15,357 nucleotides of DNA from Planctomycetaceae bacterium (GTDB taxonomy: Bacteria; Planctomycetota; Planctomycetia; Pirellulales; Pirellulaceae): positions 7,078 through 22,434 of the forward strand of contig DMPQ01000420.1 in assembly GCA_003455945.1 (NCBI GenBank). Direction: 5' to 3'. The position numbers and the translations under genes are program-made. Positions within the stretch are counted from its first letter, which is position 1, and each line of letters begins with the position of its first letter. Positions 8,097-15,118 of this stretch are shown piece after piece. Below the pieces are notes generated by a model that was not told the origin of the DNA, did not search any database, and saw only the letters and a list, made by a program, of their open reading frames with translations.

Positions 8097-8909
8097 TCAT
8101 TCGGAACGATCGCTGACGGTCCCCTCGCTCGCCGCCGCGTTGCGGGCAGCCAGATCGTTCAGGAATCGTCGCTTCATCATCTGGTAGTAACGTTCGATCC
8201 CGATGATGCAGATGATCACGATCGCCAGGCCGCCGTACTTGAACCAGGGATTGTCGAAGATATCGGTGCTGTGGATCCAGCGGGCTCCGAAGTACATCAG
8301 CCCGTTTCCCGCGATACTCCCGATGATGAGCCCGAAGAGCGTGAGACCTCGTCCGAGCCCCAGCAGACGCCCGAAGATCGCTCCGCCGATGCACCCGGTC
8401 GCGGCGAGCGGAATCATCACGAAGACGGTCAGACCGATGAAGGCGACCCGTCGCATCCACGGCGAGCTGCGGATGATGAACTGAGCGTCGCCGACCAGGC
8501 TGCCGATCTTCTCGCCGATCAGCGGCAACTTGAACATCAGGCCGATGTGGAAGGTGACGACGACTGCCATCACCAGGTCCATGTAGGTGATCATCAGGAA
8601 GAGCTGCTCGCGCGTCAGGAACGAGATGCTCTCCTGGCTCGGGTCGGCTCCGGTCAGGATCACGAACCGACTGAAGAAGACGAAGGTGATGAAGGCTGCC
8701 CCCAACACCTTGTTCATGTAGCCGAAACCGGCGATCGCCCAGATCGCTCCCAGCAGCACGATCGTCAGCACGATCGGTCCGATGATCGACGAGGCCCAGA
8801 CCGCCGGGTACTTTCGGCGAAACGACGCCTCGAAACGATCGAACGAATCCATCACGTGCCTTTGCACGTCCTTGGTGTCGGCCTGTTCGATCGGGGCGTT
8901 CAGAGGCAT
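8097..8909 (-). CDS. Multi-pass membrane protein, small multidrug export (PF06695)-like
   Basis: A 270-aa inner-membrane protein with about six predicted helices (roughly 40-60, 67-85, 103-127, 153-178, 187-208, 225-240) and hydrophilic ends. The segment FVMIPLAATGCIGGAIFGRL (163-182), followed by LGLGRG and a Gly-rich helix, resembles the 'FVaIPLPGTG...GLL' core of COG2426/PF06695, annotated as putative small multidrug export proteins with little experimental support. The family call is by recall and moderate; a DedA-type protein is an alternative. The start is uncertain. ATG 8909 has no Shine-Dalgarno site. ATG 8852 (251 aa) has AAAGG six bases upstream and removes only a hydrophilic tail. 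It is transcribed away from the kinase gene; 242 bp separate the two starts. Confidence 0.75.
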   Translation of the reverse strand: MPLNAPIEQADTKDVQRHVMDSFDRFEASFRRKYPAVWASSIIGPIVLTIVLLGAIWAIAGFGYMNKVLGAAFITFVFFSRFVILTGADPSQESISFLTREQLFLMITYMDLVMAVVVTFHIGLMFKLPLIGEKIGSLVGDAQFIIRSSPWMRRVAFIGLTVFVMIPLAATGCIGGAIFGRLLGLGRGLTLFGLIIGSIAGNGLMYFGARWIHSTDIFDNPWFKYGGLAIVIICIIGIERYYQMMKRRFLNDLAARNAAASEGTVSDRSE

Positions 8910-9075
8910 GGAAGCGATCGGGGGGTGAAGCGGACAGGAATCACCGCCGAGCCGCAGTGCCGATAGGGGGGCGTCGCGGATGCTCGGACGGCCATGGTGG
9001 AGCGATGCAAGTCGACCAGTGTAGCGTTTTCCGCAGGAAATCGAGTGGCCTGTCGAAACCGACCGATTCGCGACG

Positions 9076-9104
9076 TTGCCGGATACCGAGTCCGACCGGA
9101 TACT
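9076..9104 (+). promoter_or_regulatory. Candidate sigma70-type promoter for the kinase gene
   Basis: TTGCCG (9076-9081) and GATACT (9099-9104) are separated by exactly 17 bp, and each matches four of six consensus positions. Transcription would start near 9111, giving a leader of about 40 nt before the kinase ATG at 9152. The 8-bp direct repeat CCGGATAC (9079-9086 and 9096-9103, start-to-start 17 bp) overlaps both elements and could be an operator. Confidence 0.4.
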
Positions 9105-9151
9105 GACCGAGTAATCCTCGCTGCGGAATGCATCGCTTCCGACGGTAACTC

Positions 9152-10735
9152 ATGAGCCAGATTCCGACTCCTAGCCCTCGCACGACCGAACCCGACACGA
9201 ATCTGTCGGGCCGACAGGTCGGTGACTACCTTCTCCTGCGCCGCCTGGGCAAGGGGGGGATGTCGGACGTCTATCTGGCCGAGCAGATCTCCCTGCACCG
9301 CCAGGTCGCCTTCAAGATCCTGCGTCGCGATCTGGCTCGCGATCCCCAGTACGTCAGCCGGTTTCATCACGAAGCACGAGCCGGGGCGCGTCTGGTCCAC
9401 GCCAACATCGTCCAGATCCATCACGTCGGCGAGGTCGAAGGGCTCCACTTCATCGCGCAGGAATACGTGAAGGGGATGAACCTCAAGCAGTTCCTGCATC
9501 GCAACGGAGCGATCGACGTCGTGCTCGCGATCGCCGTGATGCGTCAGGTCGCTGCCGCGCTCGCCTGTGCGGCCGAGCAGGGGATCATCCATCGCGACAT
9601 CAAGCCCGAGAACATCCTGATCGGGCATCGGGGCGAGGCGAAGGTCGCCGACTTCGGACTGGCTCGAGTCGTCGACGACATGGGACGCAATCACCGGACG
9701 AGAGCCGGTGTCGCGATGGGAACGCCGCTCTACATGAGCCCCGAGCAGGTCGAGGGAAAGAAGGTCGATCCTCGCAGCGATCTCTACTCGTTCGGAGTCA
9801 CCTGCTACGAGATGCTGGCCGGCCGACCGCCGTTCGACGGAGCGACCGCGCTCGATGTCGCGGTGCGGCACCTCGAGGACGAACCGGCGGCACTGCGCGA
9901 TCTGCGTCCCGATGCGCCGGCGGAACTGGTGGCGATCATCCGCCGACTGATGGCCAAACGCCCCGAGGACCGTCCGACCCCCTCGTCACTCGTCCGGGAG
10001 CTGCGGCAGATCGAAGTGGACGAGTCGGAGGAGCGGTGGGAAGGCGCTTTGGCTCAGCTCGATGCCGCGCCGCCGTTCGCTCCCGGCTCGCGCCTCGAAG
10101 CGACTCAACAGCTCGACCTGCTGATGCGGCGCGAATCGAGCGGAGGGAGCGATCGGAAGCCTCGCCGGCTTCTGCTCGCTGCCGGCGCGGCTCTGGTGGT
10201 GGGCGGAGCGATCGGCGCGCTGGTCGGATTCGCCCGCCCCCCTCGCGATCTGCTCTTCGTTCCGCCCAATCGACGCAGCGTCGTTCCCAAGCAGGTGTCC
10301 GTGGAAGAACAGCTTCGGTACGCGATGCGCAACCCGAGCGAAGAGAGCTTTCGAGCGGTCGAACGACATTGGCCGAGAGACGAGTCGCGCCGCAATCTGT
10401 ACTACGCTTGGCTGGCGGATGTCCACCTGGCCGAGACGTATCTGCGGAACGAGGAGTATCTGCTGGCGCTCGAGCAGTATCAGGGGCTCGAGAACGTCGA
10501 CGAACAGGAACGCCGCTTTCGTCTCGTCAGCTACGCGGGGCAGGGGATCGTACTCGCGCGGCTGAGGCGTTTCGGCGAGGCGCGAGAACTGATGCGCCGC
10601 GCCGACGAACTGCTCGCCGACTCGCGAGCCAACAGCATTTCGATGGAGCCGTCACTCCTGTCGTCCGAAATGCTCGCCATGCTGGCCGACGTTCGAGCCG
10701 ACCTGCGGCTACCGCCGTTCGGCGCCACGAACTGA
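9152..10735 (+). CDS. Membrane-anchored Ser/Thr protein kinase with TPR-like C-terminus
   Basis: A Hanks-type (PknB-like) kinase of 527 aa that should phosphorylate Ser/Thr on unknown partners. Kinase domain about 25-285: Gly-rich loop GKGGMSDV (33-40), ATP lysine K55 (VAFKIL), helix-C E74, catalytic loop HRDIKPEN (147-154, base D149), DFG (167-169), activation segment ending GTPLYMSPEQ (190-199) and DLYSFG (210-215). All core catalytic residues are present. A single transmembrane helix follows at about 339-361, preceded by basic residues, so the kinase should face the cytoplasm. The outer part (about 384-527) is helical with TPR-like stretches (421-445, 462-490) and could sense a ligand or partner. 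The start ATG has only a weak ribosome-binding site but lies at a sensible distance from the candidate promoter. No phosphatase or obvious substrate is adjacent. The stop is 16 bp from the convergent amidohydrolase-like gene. Confidence 0.93.
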   Translation: MSQIPTPSPRTTEPDTNLSGRQVGDYLLLRRLGKGGMSDVYLAEQISLHRQVAFKILRRDLARDPQYVSRFHHEARAGARLVHANIVQIHHVGEVEGLHFIAQEYVKGMNLKQFLHRNGAIDVVLAIAVMRQVAAALACAAEQGIIHRDIKPENILIGHRGEAKVADFGLARVVDDMGRNHRTRAGVAMGTPLYMSPEQVEGKKVDPRSDLYSFGVTCYEMLAGRPPFDGATALDVAVRHLEDEPAALRDLRPDAPAELVAIIRRLMAKRPEDRPTPSSLVRELRQIEVDESEERWEGALAQLDAAPPFAPGSRLEATQQLDLLMRRESSGGSDRKPRRLLLAAGAALVVGGAIGALVGFARPPRDLLFVPPNRRSVVPKQVSVEEQLRYAMRNPSEESFRAVERHWPRDESRRNLYYAWLADVHLAETYLRNEEYLLALEQYQGLENVDEQERRFRLVSYAGQGIVLARLRRFGEARELMRRADELLADSRANSISMEPSLLSSEMLAMLADVRADLRLPPFGATN

Positions 10736-10751
10736 TCGTCCGCCCGCAGGC

Positions 10752-12005
10752 TCAGCGAGGCGTCCGGCTGACGACCTTGCCGTCGATGATCGTCGCGACG
10801 CAATGCGAGACGTATTCGAACGGATCGCCGTCGAAGATCGCGACGTCGCCTCGCTTGCCGATCTCCAGGGATCCGACCTGATCGGCGATGCCGAGGATCT
10901 TCGCCGGATCGAGCGTGATCGCTCGAAGAGCTCGCTCCGGTCCGAGGCCGTTGGCGGCTGCGATCGCTCCTTCGAAGAGGACGACTCGCGTCTTCGGCAC
11001 ATACGCCTCGTAACCGCTCTGAATCGCGATCGGGATGCCCGCTTCGGCCAGTCGTGCGGCATTCTCGAACGAGAGATTCTCGCGTTCGCCGGTCGCACGA
11101 GCCATCGATGCATGAACGAGCACGGGCACCTCGGCTTCGCGGATCTCGTCGATCAGTCGATAGGCTTCCGAAGCTCCATCGAGCCAGAGTTCGAATCCGA
11201 ACTCCCGCTGCAGACGCAAGGCCGACGCGATGTCCTGAGCCCGTTCGGCGGTGATCATGAGCGCCAATCGACGCTCCAGCACGTCTTCCCAGGCCTCGAG
11301 CTCCAGATCGGCGGCGATCGGTTCCGCGTCGTCGGTTGCCGCCGCGCGACGCTCGATCCGCTCGCGAGCGGCGATCAGACGCGCACGCAACAGCGCCATC
11401 GCCTTGCCTCGCGTTCCGGGCGCCGAACCGCCGGCGCCGATCGCCGACTCGGCCAAGGTCACGGATATCGCCCGAGCCGGAACGCGAATCGCCTCGTCGA
11501 CCGTCGTGCCGACGGTTCTCACGATCATCGTCTGGCCCGAACAGAGCTGACCGGGGGCGTGGCCGGTGTGGAGCGTCGTGACGCCGAGCTCGCGAAGCCA
11601 CTCGATCAGCTCGTCCGAAGCGTTGTAGGCATCGATCGCCCGCAGCTGAGGCTGCATCGCGGCGGTCGCGTCGAGCTGATCCTGGTCCTCGTCCTGGTTC
11701 AGGATGCCGGCCAGTCCGACGACGCTGTGGACGTCGACCAGCCCCGGGGTCACCACGTCTCCTTCGAGCGTCTCGCATCCCTCCGGAATGGCGACCGAGT
11801 CGCGGGGGCCGACCGCGGCGATCCGTCCGTCGACGATCAGCACCACGCCGTTGTCGATCGGTACTCCCGAGACCGGCAGCACCCGACGCCCGTAGATCGC
11901 AAGAGGTCGTTCCGCAGACGAGTCGTCGGCGACGATCGAGACGATCGGCATCAGCCAGGCCATCAGCAGCGCCGGCAAGCCGTACAAGAGCCGCTTCGAC
12001 ATCAT
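10752..12005 (-). CDS. Amidohydrolase-like protein lacking metal ligands (probable pseudoenzyme)
   Basis: A 417-aa paralogue of the gene just upstream, in the imidazolonepropionase-like amidohydrolase group. It shares the N-terminal beta-sandwich strand pattern (RRVLPVSGVPIDNG, VDGRIAAVG, TPGLVDVHS) and C-terminal LGIADQVGSLEIGKRGDVAI. The usual metal-binding HxH is H93-S-V95. The HTH-type site of the partner is replaced by T-A-E (252-254), its HH by D276-G277, and the conserved Asp by G331 (in QSGYEAYV). No full metal site remains, so hydrolase activity is unlikely. The region around 94-125 (SVVGLAGILNQDEDQDQLD and following) is well formed and not degraded, so this is not a decaying pseudogene. 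A Sec signal peptide (about 1-26) predicts export. The start overlaps the upstream stop by 4 bp (ATGA), implying translational coupling. A scaffold or regulatory partner for the active paralogue is the likeliest role, by inference. Confidence 0.88.
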   Translation of the reverse strand: MMSKRLLYGLPALLMAWLMPIVSIVADDSSAERPLAIYGRRVLPVSGVPIDNGVVLIVDGRIAAVGPRDSVAIPEGCETLEGDVVTPGLVDVHSVVGLAGILNQDEDQDQLDATAAMQPQLRAIDAYNASDELIEWLRELGVTTLHTGHAPGQLCSGQTMIVRTVGTTVDEAIRVPARAISVTLAESAIGAGGSAPGTRGKAMALLRARLIAARERIERRAAATDDAEPIAADLELEAWEDVLERRLALMITAERAQDIASALRLQREFGFELWLDGASEAYRLIDEIREAEVPVLVHASMARATGERENLSFENAARLAEAGIPIAIQSGYEAYVPKTRVVLFEGAIAAANGLGPERALRAITLDPAKILGIADQVGSLEIGKRGDVAIFDGDPFEYVSHCVATIIDGKVVSRTPR

Positions 12006-13366
12006 TCCGCTCCTAGGGCCTGACGCCCGAAACAGCAGTAGTACGGGCTCTGCTCGCGAGCGGCGCCGAAGCCGCCGACGGCGATCAGCAGATCATCGGG
12101 ATCGGTCCGATCGAAGACCTTTGTCCCTTCGACCCACGTCTGTTCGACCTTGGTGTAGACGCTGAGCGGATCGCCGTCGAGGATCGCGAGGTCGGCATCC
12201 TTGCCCGGCTCGAGCGTGCCGATCCGATCCTGCAGGCCCAACAACTCGGCTCCGGCCGACGTCACCGCTTCGAGCGCCTTCTCTCGCGACATCCCTCCGC
12301 GCACGCCCAACGCTGCCATGCGGAGGAACAGTCGCGAATCGGTGATCCAGTCGTCGGTGTGGAACGCCACACGGACTCCGGCTCGTTCCAGAATCCCGCC
12401 GGTTTCCATCACCAGGTTCCGCGCCTCGAGCTTTCCGCCCGGGGAGTCGACCAGGATGATCGAGCAGGGGGCCTTGGCCGCCGCGATCGTCTCGGCGACT
12501 CGCCAACCTTCGCTGACGTGATGAAGCACGACCGGAAAGCCGAACTCGCGACTCAGCCGCAAGACCGTCACGATATCGTCGTGTCGATGCGTGTGATGGT
12601 GAACGATCCGGCGTCCCTGCATCGCTTCGACCAACGCCTCGAGGTCGAGATCGCGCGGAGGGAGTTTCGACGCGTCGTCGCCGGCTCGTTCGATCTTCTC
12701 GTGGTACTCGCGCGCCTTGATGAACCGTTCGCGCACGAGAAAGGCCGAGCGGCCTCGCGTGCCGGGAAACGGCGGCGCATCCTGCGGATTGGTGCCGTTG
12801 GCCATCTTCAGACCGCCGAGAAATCGCCCGTCGTCATCGACGTACGCCAACTCGTCGATCGTGCTCGGTCCCTCGCCCCCGAATCGCAACTTCAGGTAGA
12901 TCGTCTGGCCGCCGACCAGGTGTCCCGAGCCGGGCATCACGTTCAGCGTCGTCAGCCCTCCGGCCAACGCCCGCCGGAATCCGGCATCGCGGACATTGAG
13001 CGAATCCGACACGCGCACGCCCGGTTGGATCGGCCCGCTCGAGTCGGCGGCACCGATCCCGCCGACGTGGCTGTGCGTGCAGATCAGCCCCGGCATGATT
13101 ACCTTGCCGCGCACGTCGACCCGCTGCGCGTCGGCCGGCACTTCGACGGCGTTTCGCGCGCCGATCGCTTCGATCCGACCATCGCGAACGAACAACGTGC
13201 CGTCGTCGATCGGCGCCCCGGCGATCGGCAGCAGACGCCCTCCGACGAACGCCGTCGCGCCTGCAAGCGGTCGGCAAGAAGAACTCGCCGACCGCCGAGT
13301 GCCCGACAGCGCGATCGCCGCCGGAACGACTCCGAGAAAGGTTCTGCGAGCCACGTTGCGCGTCAT
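12002..13366 (-). CDS. Metal-dependent amidohydrolase with Tat-type signal
   Basis: A 454-aa amidohydrolase-superfamily enzyme (TIM barrel, COG1228-like), expected to hydrolyse an amide, cyclic amide or peptide-like bond outside the cytoplasm; substrate unknown. The N-terminus carries RRTFLG (7-12) followed by a hydrophobic stretch, matching the twin-arginine RRxFLK pattern. Visible metal-site candidates: THSH (97-100, HxH), HHHTH (256-260), LHH (281-283) and HTDD (336-339, with D338 the expected catalytic Asp). The C-terminus has LGLQDRIGTLEPGKDADLAI, typical of the family. The start ATG 13366 has a strong GGGAGGAGA ribosome-binding site ending about five bases upstream. Its stop overlaps the start of the metal-less paralogue, so the two are probably made together and may form a complex. 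Imidazolonepropionase, dipeptidase or dihydropyrimidinase-like roles cannot be separated by sequence alone. Confidence 0.9.
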   Translation of the reverse strand: MTRNVARRTFLGVVPAAIALSGTRRSASSSCRPLAGATAFVGGRLLPIAGAPIDDGTLFVRDGRIEAIGARNAVEVPADAQRVDVRGKVIMPGLICTHSHVGGIGAADSSGPIQPGVRVSDSLNVRDAGFRRALAGGLTTLNVMPGSGHLVGGQTIYLKLRFGGEGPSTIDELAYVDDDGRFLGGLKMANGTNPQDAPPFPGTRGRSAFLVRERFIKAREYHEKIERAGDDASKLPPRDLDLEALVEAMQGRRIVHHHTHRHDDIVTVLRLSREFGFPVVLHHVSEGWRVAETIAAAKAPCSIILVDSPGGKLEARNLVMETGGILERAGVRVAFHTDDWITDSRLFLRMAALGVRGGMSREKALEAVTSAGAELLGLQDRIGTLEPGKDADLAILDGDPLSVYTKVEQTWVEGTKVFDRTDPDDLLIAVGGFGAAREQSPYYCCFGRQALGAE

Positions 13367-13370
13367 GCGA

Positions 13371-13380
13371 TTCTCCTCCC
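13371..13380 (-). promoter_or_regulatory. Strong Shine-Dalgarno site of the Tat amidohydrolase
   Basis: Read on the minus strand, GGGAGGAGAA ends four bases before the ATG at 13366. It is the best ribosome-binding site on the right-hand minus-strand run. It suggests that this gene is translated efficiently in its own right, even if co-transcribed with the genes upstream. Confidence 0.65.
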
Positions 13381-13419
13381 GAATCGTCGCTGTCGAACGG
13401 ACGGTCGGGAAGGGATGCT

Positions 13420-13440
13420 AGTCCGCCTCGCGGCGCGACT
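13420..13440 (-). terminator. Weak bulged hairpin at the stop of the 170-aa gene
   Basis: AGTC CGCC (13420-13427) can pair with GGCG (13432-13435) and GACT (13437-13440), with one bulged C and a 4-nt loop. It touches the stop codon of the minus-strand gene upstream and has no U-run. It may be a weak terminator or processing site before the amidohydrolase pair, or chance pairing in GC-rich DNA. Confidence 0.25.
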
Positions 13441-13952
13441 CAAGTCGACGAGCCGGTCTCGTCCTTCGGCGACGAGGTCTCATCACCCTCTTCATCATCG
13501 TCGGAGCTCGACTCATCTGCGGTCGACGCGGCTGAGGCGTCGACCGCGGTCGGATCACGCCGCGGGACGATTCCGATGGGAGGCGCATCGTCGGTCAGCA
13601 GTCGCTCGATTTCCGACGCGGCGAAGCGGAGCGACCGGACCGCCATCCGATAGTTGGTGTGAGTCGAGATCTGCGGCTGGACCTCCGACAGCAACGCCGT
13701 CGCTTCCCGCAATCGCCGGAGTTTCTTGCGGGCCTGTCGGATGTAGCCGGCGGCATCGCCGACATCCGAGTGACTTCCGAGCGCGTGCATCACGTCGTAG
13801 AGAATGCGCTGGACTCGCTGCAGATCGTCGTCCTCTTCCGCCTCGTCGCTATGGCGAATGAACGTGCGCACCATCCAGACATGCGCGAAGCGGTTTTCCA
13901 GCTCCTCGAAGAGACGCCGTTGCTCGGACGACAGCCCTTCCGAACCGCTCAT
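13440..13952 (-). CDS. Hypothetical acidic helical protein, 170 aa
   Basis: I do not recognise a family. Residues about 7-125 are predicted helical and amphipathic (SSEQRRLFEELENRFAHVW; IRQARKKLRRLREATALL; RSLRFAASEIERLL), possibly a helical bundle or coiled coil. The C-terminal 45 residues are low-complexity and acidic, rich in Ser, Thr, Asp and Glu (ADESSSDDDEEGDE). No signal peptide, membrane helix or cysteine is seen, so it is probably cytosolic. The start is ATG 13952, where the predicted protein becomes sensible, with GGAG seven bases upstream; the same frame stays open upstream only as shadow of the membrane-protein gene. It sits 77 bp after that gene and 73 bp before the amidohydrolase, on the same strand. 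The context suggests a small partner in the same unit, but function is unknown. Confidence 0.75.
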   Translation of the reverse strand: MSGSEGLSSEQRRLFEELENRFAHVWMVRTFIRHSDEAEEDDDLQRVQRILYDVMHALGSHSDVGDAAGYIRQARKKLRRLREATALLSEVQPQISTHTNYRMAVRSLRFAASEIERLLTDDAPPIGIVPRRDPTAVDASAASTADESSSDDDEEGDETSSPKDETGSST

Positions 13953-13971
13953 CTTCCGACTCCGTCGTTCG

Positions 13972-14004
13972 GTCCGGCCGGAAGACGCGTCGGAGCTGCC
14001 GGAC
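13972..14004 (-). terminator. Hairpin in the membrane-protein/170-aa gene gap
   Basis: GTCCGGC (13972-13978) and GCCGGAC (13998-14004) form a perfect 7-bp stem with a 19-nt loop, 26 bp past the stop of the minus-strand membrane-protein gene. There is no U-run. It could attenuate expression of the downstream genes or stabilise the upstream mRNA end; chance is also possible. Confidence 0.3.
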
Positions 14005-14029
14005 GTTCCGCTCCGCATCGTACTTCGGG

Positions 14030-15118
14030 TCAATGAGCCGGAGCGTTCGGACTCGGCTTGTGCGGGCCCCGGGGGGCGAAGACGAGAACGCCCACCGCGC
14101 CGCTGACCACCAGCAGCAAGCTTACGACGAACGGCATCCCGATGTAGGCATAGGTTCCGGCGCCGATCGTCGAGATGAAGGTGTTGACCACCGGGGCGCA
14201 GCCGAAGACCAGCGGCATCACGAAGATCGGTTTGCCGCCGAAGTTGAACGCGTAGATGATCCCGATCGCGCCGAACGCGCCCGCTGCTCCGCCTCCCAGC
14301 GACCAGAGAACTCCGAGCGGAGGCCAGCCGTAAGGATCGGGACCCGGCTCGGGAAAGCTCGGCATCAGCAGGACCGGGACGACGACGGCGATCGCGAAGT
14401 AGGCCAAGCCGACGCAGAGCAACGGCCGCAGGCGACTGCCGTTCATCTTCATCTGCCCCTTGTGCAGCACCGGGCCGTAGGCGCCCCAGCTGACGGCGGT
14501 CAGGCCGATGAAGAGCGAGACCATCAGGTAGTTGGGCCCGGCGGCACTCGTCGACGCCGTCGCGACCTTGTCGCTCGCTTCGCTCGCCGACTCGGCGCTC
14601 TCCGACGTCTCGGCGACTGACGGCTTCTCGGCGGCTCCCTTGGGAGCGGTCGGCTTGAAGTACATCACGCCCGCCGCACCGATCGCCACGGTCGCGACGC
14701 ATGCGTAGAACGGAATCGACGCCTGCTTCAACGTCCGACTCATCAGCATCGTGACGAACGTATTGACGACCGGCGCAAGTCCGAAGACCAGAGGCATCAC
14801 GTAGACCGGCGCTCCCTTGAACTTGAACGCCAGCACGATCCCCAACGCTCCGAGAGCCCCCGCGGCGCCGGCACCGAGCGACCAGACGAACCCCGAAGTC
14901 GTCCAGTTCCCCTTTTCCCCCTTCGTGCGAAGCACGATCAGCGGGAAGATGACGGCAATGATGAAGTACGCGATCCCGACGCAGATCAGCGGACGCAAGG
15001 AACTCGGTTGCTTCTCGACTCCCATCAGATGCTGCCCTTCGTGCAGCACCGGGCCGTAGACGCCCCAGCAGAAGACGGTCAGGGCAACGAACGGAAGGAC
15101 CGAGAGCAGATTCTTCAT
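14030..15118 (-). CDS. Duplicated 10-helix membrane protein, DMT-like
   Basis: A 362-aa integral membrane protein made of two similar halves. Each half has five predicted helices: about 5-24, 42-63, 77-98, 103-127, 134-154 and 197-216, 232-252, 268-290, 297-318, 328-347. Both halves share WGxYGPVLHxGQ (18-29; 211-222), LRPLxCVGxAYFxIAV (41-56; 230-245), WSLGxGAAGAxGAxGI (79-94; 272-287) and VMPLVFGxAPVVNTF (107-121; 300-314). A hydrophilic Ala/Ser/Glu/Thr-rich linker (about 156-195) joins them. The five-plus-five layout matches the drug/metabolite transporter superfamily (EamA, RhaT and sugar/ureide permease-like), but no family signature is decisive and the substrate is unknown. An odd number of helices per half implies inverted topology. 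The start ATG 15118 has a weak GGAA upstream. It heads the minus-strand run. Confidence 0.85.
   Translation of the reverse strand: MKNLLSVLPFVALTVFCWGVYGPVLHEGQHLMGVEKQPSSLRPLICVGIAYFIIAVIFPLIVLRTKGEKGNWTTSGFVWSLGAGAAGALGALGIVLAFKFKGAPVYVMPLVFGLAPVVNTFVTMLMSRTLKQASIPFYACVATVAIGAAGVMYFKPTAPKGAAEKPSVAETSESAESASEASDKVATASTSAAGPNYLMVSLFIGLTAVSWGAYGPVLHKGQMKMNGSRLRPLLCVGLAYFAIAVVVPVLLMPSFPEPGPDPYGWPPLGVLWSLGGGAAGAFGAIGIIYAFNFGGKPIFVMPLVFGCAPVVNTFISTIGAGTYAYIGMPFVVSLLLVVSGAVGVLVFAPRGPHKPSPNAPAH

Noticed and set aside
5519..8116. Very long plus-strand open frame opposite the exported hydrolase
   Set aside because: It is the antisense shadow of a GC-rich gene. The composition is charged (Asp/Arg/His-rich) with no recognisable domain, whereas the minus strand has clear hydrolase motifs and a signal peptide.
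12359..13861. Plus-strand 500-codon frame across the Tat amidohydrolase and the 170-aa gene
   Set aside because: It spans two minus-strand genes and their gap, is Arg/Ser/His-rich, and has no protein-like pattern.
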